Assembly: GCA_017518025.1 (NCBI GenBank)
Contig: JAFWWR010000050.1
Coordinates: 1-12,575, forward strand
Source: Clostridia bacterium
Lineage (GTDB): Bacteria; Bacillota; Clostridia; Oscillospirales; CAG-272
Reading direction: 5' to 3'
DNA length: 12,575 bases
Shown here: positions 5,873 to 12,290 of the stretch, piece after piece
How positions within the stretch are numbered: the first letter of the stretch is position 1
Layout: each line of letters starts with the position of its first letter
Translations under genes and position numbers: made by a program
Notes under the pieces: model-generated
Told to the model about the DNA's origin: nothing
Database searches by the model: none
The model's input: only the letters and a program-made list of their open reading frames with translations

Positions 5873-6484
5873 TTATTCTCCGAGCTTTGCTCCGCAGTTC
5901 GGGCAGAAAGGACCGGATACCGGCGCGCCGCAGTAAGGACATACCGCTCCGCCGGTCTGCGGAGGAGGGACGACCGCTTCGGGCGCTTTTTTCTTTCGGG
6001 ACGGTTTGAAGGCGAAGACCAGCAGAATTATGCCGAGCACACCGCCGAGCCCGTAGAGGACGGTGCCGAGTCCGGGCTTTGCCGCTTCCTCGGCGCTGTT
6101 CAGCCCCGGCCAGAACTTCAGGTATTTCACTTTGATCGTCTTCTGCGACATTTTGTCCTCGACGAACTTCTGGTCCTCCCTGATGACACCTCCGACCTTA
6201 TTTTTCTTCGATACCTGGTGGACTCCCTTATACTCCTTGCCGTCCACGGTGAACCTGTAGGACTGTCTGATGACCGTCTTGGAGTCCGAAATATTTCTCT
6301 TGTTGTCGCTGTTTGAATACTCGGTTTTTTTGTCGACGTCGTAGATCTCCGCTGTGGCCGTCGCGCCGAAGAAGGTCAGCGCCACCCCTCTGAGGCACAG
6401 CGCGATCAATGCGATCCCCGCGATGAAGAGGATGATCCTCATTCCGACCCCCGTTTTCCCGGAAGCTTTGGTTTTTGCTGTCAT
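5873..6484 (-). CDS. Two-TM DUF3592-like protein with C-terminal zinc ribbon
   Basis: A 203-residue membrane protein. One membrane segment (about 15-35) is followed by an extracytoplasmic segment with alternating strands (about 40-125, including FFGATATAEIYDVDKKTEY and YRFTVDGKEYKGV), which resembles DUF3592-type domains. A second membrane segment (about 139-159) and a Lys/Pro-rich linker lead to a cytosolic zinc ribbon with C182, C185, C194 and C197 (CPYCGAPVSGPFCPNCGAKL). This layout is common in Clostridial genomes and has no assigned function; the ribbon may bind protein or nucleic acid. The ATG at 6484 follows GAAAGGAG. The gene has its own promoter, divergent from the chromate transporter genes, and its own terminator. 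Domain naming is from pattern recognition only. Confidence 0.8.
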   Translation of the reverse strand: MTAKTKASGKTGVGMRIILFIAGIALIALCLRGVALTFFGATATAEIYDVDKKTEYSNSDNKRNISDSKTVIRQSYRFTVDGKEYKGVHQVSKKNKVGGVIREDQKFVEDKMSQKTIKVKYLKFWPGLNSAEEAAKPGLGTVLYGLGGVLGIILLVFAFKPSRKKKAPEAVVPPPQTGGAVCPYCGAPVSGPFCPNCGAKLGE

Positions 6485-6541
6485 GGCGGCTCCTTTCGTG
6501 ATCGGCTGCTCTGAGGCAGACCGGTTTTTGTCTCCGGAACA

Positions 6542-6570
6542 AGGTTATCATAAAACGGACCGGTTGTCAA
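6542..6570 (-). promoter_or_regulatory. Promoter for the zinc-ribbon membrane protein gene
   Basis: TTGACA (6565-6570), 17-base spacer, TAACCT (6542-6547) with an extended -10 TGA, minus strand. Its -35 lies 14 bases from the -35 of the plus-strand promoter, so the two polymerase sites are back to back. Confidence 0.6.
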
Positions 6571-6584
6571 CCCCGGGCGCGGTC

Positions 6585-6613
6585 TTGACCGAAACGCGGT
6601 AAAGTGATAAAAT
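6585..6613 (+). promoter_or_regulatory. Promoter for the chromate transporter pair
   Basis: TTGACC (6585-6590), 17-base spacer, TAAAAT (6608-6613) with extended -10 TGA. The start codon at 6649 and its GGGGAGGTGG ribosome binding site follow within 36 bases. Confidence 0.7.
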
Positions 6614-6648
6614 GTACTGCAGTAAAATGCCGGGGAGGTGGAACCGCC

Positions 6649-7209
6649 GTGAAAAAGAAACTGATGCTGCTGTGGCAGCTGTTTTTGACGTTTTTCAGGA
6701 TAGGCGCGTTCACTTTCGGCGGCGGTTACGCCATGATCCCTCTGATTGAAAGGGAAGTCGCGGAAAAGAAAAAATGGATCACGGGAGAGGAACTGCTTGA
6801 AGTGGTTGCGGTGGCTGAATCCACGCCCGGGCCTATCGCCGTCAACGCGGCGACTTACGTCGGTTACAGGACGGCCGGTTTCGCCGGCGCCGTCGCAGGG
6901 ACCCTGGGGATCATCCTGCCGTCTTTTGCAATAATTCTCGCGCTGTCCGCTCTCCTGCGCCGGTTTTACACCTTCCGCGCCGTCCGTTACGCCTTTATGG
7001 GCATCCGCGCGGGAGTGCTCGCGCTGATAATCCGTGCTCTCGTCTCCATGTACCGCAAAGCGCCTAAAAACGTTTTTTCATACGTCATAATGGCGCTTGC
7101 CTTCATCGTGACGGCAGCCCTTCCGGTGGATCCGGTATACGTTATCATCGGCTGCGCCGTCTTCGGCCTTGTTCACTCGTACGTTGCGGGAAGGAGGGAG
7201 AAGGAATGA
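6649..7209 (+). CDS. Chromate transporter family protein, first half-size subunit
   Basis: A 186-residue integral membrane protein of the CHR family (PF02417), short-chain type with a single domain. Motifs are FRIGAFTFGGGYAMIPLIER (16-35) and ESTPGPIAVNAATYVGYR (57-74), both diagnostic, followed by further hydrophobic helices. The GTG at 6649 follows GGGGAGGTGG at good spacing; the open frame continues upstream to 6604 without a ribosome binding site and into the promoter. The stop overlaps the ATG of the second gene by four bases (ATGA), so the two are translationally coupled and probably form a heteromeric antiporter-like complex. In characterised bacteria such pairs export chromate; in gut Clostridia the natural anion may differ (sulfate or another oxyanion), which is inference. 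Confidence 0.92.
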   Translation: MKKKLMLLWQLFLTFFRIGAFTFGGGYAMIPLIEREVAEKKKWITGEELLEVVAVAESTPGPIAVNAATYVGYRTAGFAGAVAGTLGIILPSFAIILALSALLRRFYTFRAVRYAFMGIRAGVLALIIRALVSMYRKAPKNVFSYVIMALAFIVTAALPVDPVYVIIGCAVFGLVHSYVAGRREKE

Positions 7210-7781
7210 TCTTTCTGTTTCTCTTTCTCACGTTTCTGAAGATCGGCGCGTTTACCTTCGGCGGCGGTTACGCCATGATCCCGCTGATCGGTTCGGAGGT
7301 GATCTCCCGCGGCTGGATGACGCGGGGCGCCCTTGTGGATTTCATCGCCGTCAGCGAGTCGACCCCCGGACCGTTTGCGGTCAACATCGCCACGTTCATC
7401 GGGTCGGAAAAGGGTGGATTCCCCGGCGCGCTGTGCGCCACGGCGGGTGTGGTCCTTCCGTCCTTCGTCATAATCCTCATCGTTGCCGTCTTTTTCGACC
7501 GCTACCGGAACAGCAAAGGTGTAAGCGGCGTGATGTCGGGGCTCAAGCCCGCGGTGGTGGGACTCATCGGAGCGGCGGCCTTGTCAGTGGCGGGCTCCGT
7601 GTTCCTCCCGGACGGTTTTTCATGGGGTATTTTTAAAAGCGGCGCTCTATATATCTCCCTCGGCGTATTCGCCGTGGCGGCGGCGCTCCTTTTCGGGAAA
7701 AAGAAGATCCATCCGGTCTTCGTGATCCTGATCTCCGCCGCTCTCGGCGTGGGACTGGGATTCGCCGTACCGGGCGTGTAA
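7206..7781 (+). CDS. Chromate transporter family protein, second half-size subunit
   Basis: A 191-residue partner of the preceding gene with the same diagnostic motifs: LKIGAFTFGGGYAMIPLIGS (11-30) and SESTPGPFAVNIATFIGSE (50-68), and a hydrophobic C-terminal half ending IGLGFAVPGV-like (VGLGFAVPGV). The ATG at 7206 overlaps the upstream stop; AAGGAGGGAGAAGG precedes it. The two halves are clearly paralogous, consistent with the known tandem short-chain CHR pairs that correspond to the two domains of long ChrA proteins. A terminator follows directly. Confidence 0.92.
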   Translation: MIFLFLFLTFLKIGAFTFGGGYAMIPLIGSEVISRGWMTRGALVDFIAVSESTPGPFAVNIATFIGSEKGGFPGALCATAGVVLPSFVIILIVAVFFDRYRNSKGVSGVMSGLKPAVVGLIGAAALSVAGSVFLPDGFSWGIFKSGALYISLGVFAVAAALLFGKKKIHPVFVILISAALGVGLGFAVPGV

Positions 7782-7786
7782 ATAAG

Positions 7787-7808
7787 CAGACCGGCGTCAG
7801 CCGGTCTG
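7787..7808. terminator. Bidirectional terminator between the chromate pair and the DUF3737 gene
   Basis: CAGACCGGC/GCCGGTCTG, nine-bp stem with loop GTCA, six bases after the stop of the second chromate gene and five before the end of the convergent DUF3737 gene. On the plus strand it is followed by TCGTTTTATC; on the minus strand by CTTATTTAC, so it is stronger on the plus strand. Confidence 0.75.
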
Positions 7809-7813
7809 TCGTT

Positions 7814-8656
7814 TTATCTCACTTTTATCTCGCATTCGCAAGGGTAAACGCTGTCGTCCGTCAGGATGATCTCGCCGATGGAGTCGGCGACGATGCGGCC
7901 GCTGCGCGGATTTTTCACCGAGACCACGTTTCCTTTAAGGTCTGCATCCACGTCCGAATACTCGAAGGAGAGATCCGCCGCCTCCGTTTCGCAGTCGACG
8001 AGCCGGAGCCCTCTGCAGTAGCACAGGGGCTGCGTCCCCTTTATTCTGCAGTTTTCGAGAGTCAGCCCCTCGGAGTACCACCCCAGGTATTCGCCGTTCA
8101 CCACGGAATTGCGGACGGTCACGTTTTTCGCGTGCCAGAAAGCGTCCTTGGTGTCAAGAACCGAATCCTCGATTACCAGGTTCTCCACGTACTGGAAGGA
8201 GTATTTTCCTGAGAACTTTATCCCCTTGAGCCGTATATCGGACGACGAGAAGAAGGCGTATTCTCCCGTGACGGAGCAGTTTTCCATCACGATCCCGCGG
8301 TTCCGCCAGCCGAACTCGGGAGAGACGATCTCCGTATCGTAGAACTCCGCGCCGCGGCACTCCCGGAGCGCCTTGACGCCGTGAAGGCGGCATGATCTGA
8401 TTCTGACGTTTTCCGAGTACCACAGAGGCGCCCGGCAGTTTTCGGTCATTCCGCACTCAAAAAGCTCCGCCGTGCTGTCGTGCCACAGAGGGTATCTGAG
8501 GTCCATGCGGCAATTTTCGAGCCGGACGTTCCGTGACTCCTTGAGGGCGGATTCTCCGTCCTCCTCGCCCTCGAACGTGCAGTTCCTCAGCAGAACGTCC
8601 GATGAGTTGTAGAGCGCCCTCTCAGAGGGGAAATTCTTGTTTTCGATGATCTTCAT
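7814..8656 (-). CDS. DUF3737 family right-handed beta-helix protein
   Basis: A 280-residue protein of repeating rungs of about 18-24 residues, each with the pattern of a hydrophobic pair, Cys or Asn turn and short strand (for example VLLRNCTFEG, VRLENCRMD, VRIRSCRLHG, LVIEDSVLD, VTVRNSVVNG, LTLENCRIKG, LRLVDCETEA). This is the signature of DUF3737 (PF12541), a pectate-lyase-like parallel beta-helix fold. No signal peptide is seen, so it is probably cytosolic; no catalytic residues of pectinases are recognisable and the function is unknown. The ATG at 8656 (MKIIENKNFPSERALYNSSD) matches the family start and follows GAAAGG. The longer frame from 8755 would begin inside the promoter. The gene has its own promoter and is alone in its transcript unless the methyltransferase message reads through. 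Confidence 0.9.
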   Translation of the reverse strand: MKIIENKNFPSERALYNSSDVLLRNCTFEGEEDGESALKESRNVRLENCRMDLRYPLWHDSTAELFECGMTENCRAPLWYSENVRIRSCRLHGVKALRECRGAEFYDTEIVSPEFGWRNRGIVMENCSVTGEYAFFSSSDIRLKGIKFSGKYSFQYVENLVIEDSVLDTKDAFWHAKNVTVRNSVVNGEYLGWYSEGLTLENCRIKGTQPLCYCRGLRLVDCETEAADLSFEYSDVDADLKGNVVSVKNPRSGRIVADSIGEIILTDDSVYPCECEIKVR

Positions 8657-8672
8657 CCGTGTGCCTTTCGTG

Positions 8673-8689
8673 CCCCCGCATGGCGGGGG
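8673..8689 (-). other. Hairpin in the 5' leader of the DUF3737 gene
   Basis: CCCCCGC and GCGGGGG form a seven-bp stem with a three-base loop, 17 bases upstream of the DUF3737 start and just before its GAAAGG ribosome binding site. No T-run follows, so it is not a typical terminator; it may stabilise the 5' end. Confidence 0.4.
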
Positions 8690-8725
8690 AGGATACGCGT
8701 CGTGGAAAAACCCCGGCACGGGAAA

Positions 8726-8754
8726 AGTATACCATATCCCGGGCGATTTGTCCA
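8726..8754 (-). promoter_or_regulatory. Promoter for the DUF3737 gene
   Basis: TGGACA (8749-8754), 17-base spacer, TATACT (8726-8731) with extended -10 TGG, minus strand. It begins five bases after the methyltransferase stop codon and drives a leader of about 60 bases. Confidence 0.7.
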
Positions 8755-8758
8755 TAGG

Positions 8759-9562
8759 TCAGGCGTGAATGGAGTCTTTCTTTTTGCAAATCAGCAGGGC
8801 ATGGTTGCTGAGGCCTGTGCAGCTTTCGCTTGATGTGATCCGATCGTACAGGGGACGCATAAGTTCGAATTTCTCGTCGTCCATTTCATTTACGACTTTG
8901 TCGAAGATGAAGAAATCGGTTCCGTAGTTCACTATCTTTTCAAAGCCGTACGTTTTGGCCTCCGATTCGATGTCTTCCGGCATTGTGTACCAGAACAGAC
9001 CGGGACGAAGATCGTCGGTGCCGAGGCCGAGAACGTTTTTGTTTGTAAGTTCGTTCGGGTAGATTTCGCCGTAATCGATGCAAGCGCCGGAGTACACCCC
9101 GCAGGACGTGATATACGCGAACGCGCCTATGCCGCCCGGCTTACAGATCCTCGCACACTCTGCAAAAGCTTTTTGCCGCTCGGACTCCGAAAGGTGATAC
9201 ATGGGCCCGAGACTCAGAACGACGTCGAAACTGTTGTTGTCGATATCGTGAAGATCCGTTGCGTCTCCTACCGCGCATCTGACGTTTTTCAGGCCTTTTT
9301 CGGCAATTTTCTCATTGAAAACGGAAATATGCTTCGGTACAAGATCTATTCCCACGTATTCGGCGCATTTGTCGGAAAAAAACAGTCCGTAATATCCCGT
9401 CCCGCAGCCGATCTCCAAAACGCGCGAGTCGGGTGTGATAAAATCCGAAAGGTGCTTTTTCGTGTAGAAGAACTCCATGGATCCGTTGCGTGATTTGAGG
9501 AAGCGGCCGTCTTCGTCTTCTTTCTCGTACCTTTTCAGGATCTTTTCTTTGTCGGCGATCAT
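8759..9562 (-). CDS. Class I SAM-dependent methyltransferase under attenuator control
   Basis: A 267-residue Rossmann-fold methyltransferase. Motif I is VLEIGCGTGYYG (48-59), the acidic residue for SAM ribose is Asp73 in YVGIDLVPKH, motif II is GDATDL (99-104), motif IV is FDVVLSLGPMYHL (112-124) and ICKPGG (139-144) gives the post-II turn. The C-terminal third (about 155-267) is a substrate cap without a signature I recognise, ending GLSNHALLICKKK. The UbiE/small-molecule type fits better than an rRNA m6A (Erm) enzyme because the N/D-PPY/F motif is absent. The ATG at 9562 follows AGGAGG. Expression depends on passing a terminator about 30 bases upstream that can be undone by an alternative fold with a leader ORF. 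That wiring is typical of genes induced by translation inhibitors, so a protective methylation (of drug, metabolite or ribosome) is possible but unproven. Confidence 0.9.
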   Translation of the reverse strand: MIADKEKILKRYEKEDEDGRFLKSRNGSMEFFYTKKHLSDFITPDSRVLEIGCGTGYYGLFFSDKCAEYVGIDLVPKHISVFNEKIAEKGLKNVRCAVGDATDLHDIDNNSFDVVLSLGPMYHLSESERQKAFAECARICKPGGIGAFAYITSCGVYSGACIDYGEIYPNELTNKNVLGLGTDDLRPGLFWYTMPEDIESEAKTYGFEKIVNYGTDFFIFDKVVNEMDDEKFELMRPLYDRITSSESCTGLSNHALLICKKKDSIHA

Positions 9563-9593
9563 TTTTTTAACCTCCTGATTTCATAAATATAAA

Positions 9594-9628
9594 AACGGTG
9601 TAAGCCTTGTTTTCAGACTTACACCGTT
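9594..9628 (-). terminator. Attenuator terminator in the methyltransferase leader
   Basis: Minus-strand AACGGTGTAAG (9628-9618) pairs with CTTACACCGTT (9604-9594), an 11-bp perfect stem with a 13-base loop, followed by TTTATATTTAT, giving a TTTTT run at the stem base. It lies after the leader ORF and 31 bases before the methyltransferase ATG, inside the methyltransferase transcript, so it acts as a conditional terminator. Confidence 0.85.
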
Positions 9629-9685
9629 GCCGGATTCTTTCGGATATTTTTCAAATATCAGGGAAAAACGGCGCAACAATGCAAG
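9618..9685 (-). promoter_or_regulatory. Antiterminator helix competing with the attenuator terminator
   Basis: CTTGCATTGTTGC (9685-9673), inside the leader ORF, pairs with GCAACGGTGTAAG (9630-9618) over 13 consecutive base pairs, three of them G-U. The second segment contains the entire 5' arm of the terminator (9628-9618), so the two helices exclude each other. Within the enclosed loop a small 7-bp hairpin (GATATTT/AAATATC, 9659-9643) overlaps the leader stop codon. Found by direct base-pair comparison; free energies were not computed. Confidence 0.75.
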
Positions 9686-9759
9686 CCCATCGGAAGCCGG
9701 TAAAGTACAGCTACAGTGGACATGAGCATGTTATTCATTTTTGCCGATGATCTGAGCAT
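9658..9759 (-). CDS. Leader peptide ORF (33 aa) of the methyltransferase attenuator
   Basis: A 33-codon ORF too short for routine calling. The peptide begins MLRSSAKMNNMLMSTVAV and ends LYRLPMGLHCCAVFP. It is Met- and Leu-rich (five each) with a basic YR-L step and a His-Cys-Cys near the end. The ATG at 9759 has AGGAAAGGAG eight bases upstream, one of the best ribosome binding sites in the window, and the start lies only about 22 bases from the predicted transcription start. Codons 25-29 encode the left arm of the antiterminator. The stop (9658-9660) lies within a small hairpin. A regulatory role is inferred: a ribosome stalled in the first two thirds of the ORF would leave the left arm free and favour readthrough, while one that reaches the stop would cover it and favour termination. 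I do not recognise a known arrest motif. Confidence 0.72.
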   Translation of the reverse strand: MLRSSAKMNNMLMSTVAVLYRLPMGLHCCAVFP

Positions 9760-9788
9760 TGCCGTTTCTCCTTTCCTGATTTTGTGTG

Positions 9789-9817
9789 ATTATAACATTC
9801 TGAAATGTATTTGTCAA
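9789..9817 (-). promoter_or_regulatory. Consensus promoter of the leader peptide-methyltransferase unit
   Basis: TTGACA (9812-9817), 17-base spacer, TATAAT (9789-9794), minus strand: a perfect sigma-A consensus in both boxes, the strongest promoter in the window. Transcription should start near 9782. A strong constitutive promoter followed by a conditional terminator is the usual arrangement in attenuation-controlled resistance genes. Confidence 0.9.
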
Positions 9818-9862
9818 GTTTTTTTGAGAAGCGCCAGAGGATTAAATGAACATACTCTTTTT

Positions 9863-10500
9863 TTACCTCTTCTTATACAGTACAAGCTCCGGGTCGGCGC
9901 CGTTTTCCGCGTAGGTGCAGATCAGGATGAAATCCATGTTCGCCAGGACGCCGAAGCACCTGTCTCCGCCGAATTCCGGCTCGAGCTGCGTGCCGAGGTA
10001 CGTCGTTCCGTCGTCGAGGAACTTTGCGGAAGTTCCGCCGGGAAGCGGGTACTCGAGATTGACGAAATTGCCATCCAGGGGGTTCAGCCACTCTATTTTT
10101 GGCATTCCCTCAATCTCGAGGCTGTTTATCTCGTTGATGAGTTTATTTTTGAACTCCTCAAACTGACCGTCGTCGCTGAGCTCGTCGTACCTTTTCACGT
10201 AGTCGTAGCACCATTTGCAGTAGTCCTCGTTCAGCGAGCCGTCGCTGTTCCTGCCGATGATCCCGTCCTCGAGGGGCATCCCGCAGCATTGGCAGATCAG
10301 CTGCCGGGGCGATCCCAGTAGGGTATTTATCGATACGCCGAACAGATTTGAAAGCAGTTTCAGCGTATCGGTGTTCGGAACGGTCTCTCCGTTTTCCCAG
10401 CGGGAACCGCCTGTCTTGTCACGTAGACCTTTTCGGCAAGCTCGTCCTGGGACAGACCGTTTTTCGTTCTCAACTCTCTTATGATCTCCTTAGTGTCCAT
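9863..10500 (-). pseudogene. XRE-family HTH regulator with zinc ribbon, single-base frameshift
   Basis: Read through one shift the product is about 212 residues. An XRE helix-turn-helix domain fills about 5-60: IIRELRTKNGLSQDELAEKV, then VTRQAV in one frame and SRWENGETVPNTDTLKLLSN in another. Next come a zinc ribbon with CQCCGMPLEDGIIG and YCKWCY (PF12674-like) and a C-terminal domain of about 100 residues (EGMPKIEWLNPLDGNFVNLE to PELVLYKKR) of unknown role. The break is at about 10400-10405, where GCGGTTCCCGCTGGG lacks one T relative to the codons expected for AVSRW. Unshifted, translation stops at 10360 after 46 residues, within the recognition region. The ATG at 10500 follows GGGAGGTG and has its own promoter. 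Codon pattern and domain structure are otherwise intact, so the lesion is recent or a sequencing/assembly error. It precedes the methyltransferase unit on the same strand, but that unit has its own promoter. Confidence 0.85.
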
Positions 10501-10522
10501 TTAAGCACCTCCCTGTGATCAT

Positions 10523-10551
10523 ATTGTACATCAATTTTGCCTGAAAAACAA
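10523..10551 (-). promoter_or_regulatory. Promoter for the XRE/zinc-ribbon gene
   Basis: TTGTTT (10546-10551), 17-base spacer, TACAAT (10523-10528), minus strand, about 22 bases before the start codon's upstream region. The -35 is only half consensus. Confidence 0.55.
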
Positions 10552-10640
10552 GCAACCTGCAGTTGCGGTCCGGGTGAGGGAAGAGGATCCCGCCCGGTCT
10601 TCGCCGCCGACGGCTACCGCAGACTGACCGCGGTAGATGT
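10551..10640. other. Intergenic GC-rich stretch with several inverted repeats, no gene
   Basis: Between the PstS-like gene's terminator and the regulator promoter. It holds GCAAC/GTTGC (10551-10565 area), an imperfect pairing of CCGGGTGAGGGA with TCCCGCCCGG, and CTACCGC/GCGGTAG around 10614-10636. No ORF with a ribosome binding site and no promoter were seen. It could be a degenerate repeat or a small RNA remnant. Confidence 0.35.
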
Positions 10641-10656
10641 GTGAGAAAAACCGAAA

Positions 10657-10683
10657 AGAAAAACGCCCCTCGGGGCGTTTTTT
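10657..10683 (-). terminator. Terminator of the PstS-like gene
   Basis: AAAACGCCCC and GGGGCGTTTT form a tight GC-rich hairpin flanked by A- and T-runs (minus-strand tail TTTTTCTTTT), about 70 bases after the stop at 10752. It is symmetrical and would act on either strand, but only the minus strand has an incoming gene. Confidence 0.85.
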
Positions 10684-10751
10684 GGTATTCGTTTAGAATG
10701 GTCAGCCTGTCGTATGGCTCCGAAGTGAACAGCAATATGCCTGAAGATGCA

Positions 10752-12218
10752 TCAATCGCTCAGCCCGGCATACCCCGTTTTGCGAATGATCTCCTGCCCC
10801 GCGTCGGACAAGATAAAATCCTTCATTTTCTCGACTTGCGGATCGGAATTGCCCTTCCGGGTGATCATGCAAAGATCGACCGAAAGAGAATAACTGCCGT
10901 TTTCTATATTTTCGAGCGTCGGCTCCACTCCGTCGATCACCAGAAGCTTTACTCCCTTTTCCTGAGACAGCTCCTCGACAAAGTATCTGAACGAATATCC
11001 GATCGCGCCGTCTTCGTTTGCATATTGCGCGACCTGTTTTATCGTCTCCCCCATTCCGCCGACAGTTTCATAGGTCTTGGGCTCCTTAAGGGAGACCCTT
11101 CCCATGAAATACTCCATAATGGTCTGAGATCCTGAGTTTTGAGGGCGCTGGAAGGCGACGATCTTCCGGTTTTTTCCTCCGACCTCTTTCCAGTTTTCGA
11201 TGTCTCCGTGGTATATCGCTCTGACTTGATCGCTTGTCAATCCGTTTACGGGATTGTCTTCCTCAACGAAGAATACGAACGCTTCTTTTCCGATGGGCGT
11301 TATATCCAACTCGACGCCGCACTCCTTTGCATAACTTAGTTGGTCGACGGAAGGACGTGCGCCGAAGAAAAGGTCGACGTCACCTTCCACAAGACGGTTG
11401 AAGCCGTGAACTGTGTTTGTAAAAGTGACTATTTTCCCGTTTACCGGTGATTCCGGGTTGTCACGGATGAACCGGCGCTCAATATCGTCAATATCTTTGT
11501 AAACAGCTTTGGCAAACGAGGCATACAGGGGATAACACGCCTCCGCTCCGTCCAATACCGGCATTTCGGATTCTTTTTCTATCATAAACGTCGGTTTAGT
11601 GTCGGGAACGACCAGTTTTGATTTTTCCGCGTATACCGTGTAATCCTTAAAGTCCGTGCTTGAATAGCCGTTCATATAGTCGAATCCGTGCCCCGCGTAT
11701 CTGACCGCCGGCCGGTTGCCGTAAGAGACCACGCAAATAACTGCCGCGGCAACGAACAGAACGGCGGGTATGACCGCACGCCTCAGTTTTATTTCTTTTC
11801 TCGCGCAAATCGCGCAGGTCACGGTCGCGGTGACGTACGTGATGAAAACGGTCAGGATAAAGATCTCTGTATCGGTCATCGCAAGTATAAACGGGAAATA
11901 AATAATCAAAGACGCCGTTCTGAACACACCGTTGATATCTCCCCGGGTCGCGGTCATGAGCACGGCGAACACGACTGCTGCGAACGCAGTGATCCAAAGA
12001 TTGATTTTTGCCGCGCTCAGCATATCGGTTTCTGTTTTTTTGTGCAGTATCACGTATGCGATCAAGGTAACGACGGGAACAATGACAATATCGAAAAGTC
12101 CCGCAAGGGCGGGAATACCGATGACGCATCCGATAAACGGGATGAGCGCATAATAAACAAAAACTTTTTCGAAGAGATCCAGAAAATGACTGAACCTTCT
12201 TTTGTTTATTTCTTTCAT
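10752..12218 (-). CDS. PstS-like phosphate-binding domain fused to an N-terminal multi-pass membrane domain
   Basis: A 488-residue protein. Residues 1-167 hold about six membrane segments (near 18-37, 42-58, 73-90, 100-114, 118-138, 148-166). Residues 205-488 form an extracytoplasmic PBP-like domain of the PstS type (PF12849): YPLYASFAKAVY, the GDVDLFFGARPS strand-loop, FVFFVEEDNPVNGLTSDQVR, the hallmark IYHGDIENWKEVGG, QRPQNSGSQTIMEYF (the ligand loop, equal to R-x-x-SGT) and YANEDGAIGYSFRYF. Ordinary PstS proteins are free lipoproteins of about 280-320 residues, so tethering by a polytopic domain is unusual. No pst permease or ATPase genes are adjacent. The ATG at 12218 follows AGGAG; an in-frame ATG at 12263 lies inside the promoter. 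It may be a phosphate sensor or ligand presenter rather than a transporter component; that is inference. Confidence 0.85.
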   Translation of the reverse strand: MKEINKRRFSHFLDLFEKVFVYYALIPFIGCVIGIPALAGLFDIVIVPVVTLIAYVILHKKTETDMLSAAKINLWITAFAAVVFAVLMTATRGDINGVFRTASLIIYFPFILAMTDTEIFILTVFITYVTATVTCAICARKEIKLRRAVIPAVLFVAAAVICVVSYGNRPAVRYAGHGFDYMNGYSSTDFKDYTVYAEKSKLVVPDTKPTFMIEKESEMPVLDGAEACYPLYASFAKAVYKDIDDIERRFIRDNPESPVNGKIVTFTNTVHGFNRLVEGDVDLFFGARPSVDQLSYAKECGVELDITPIGKEAFVFFVEEDNPVNGLTSDQVRAIYHGDIENWKEVGGKNRKIVAFQRPQNSGSQTIMEYFMGRVSLKEPKTYETVGGMGETIKQVAQYANEDGAIGYSFRYFVEELSQEKGVKLLVIDGVEPTLENIENGSYSLSVDLCMITRKGNSDPQVEKMKDFILSDAGQEIIRKTGYAGLSD

Positions 12219-12261
12219 TGCATTCTCCTGACAGTTGAAATTACACAGACGGGTTTTTCTC

Positions 12262-12290
12262 ATTATACATCACCGCAGAGGAAAAAACAA
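12262..12290 (-). promoter_or_regulatory. Promoter for the PstS-like gene
   Basis: TTGTTT (12285-12290), 17-base spacer, perfect TATAAT (12262-12267), minus strand. The -35 element lies inside the T-run of the terminator immediately upstream. No obvious Pho-box repeat was noticed. Confidence 0.75.

Noticed and set aside
7814..8656. Secreted pectate lyase
   Set aside because: The beta-helix repeats could suggest it, but there is no signal peptide and no lyase active-site motif; DUF3737 fits.
8759..9562. Erm-type 23S rRNA dimethyltransferase
   Set aside because: Attenuator control suggested it, but the Erm N-terminal motif and the NLPY/NIPY-type motif IV are absent; motif IV reads LSLGPMYHL, as in small-molecule methyltransferases.
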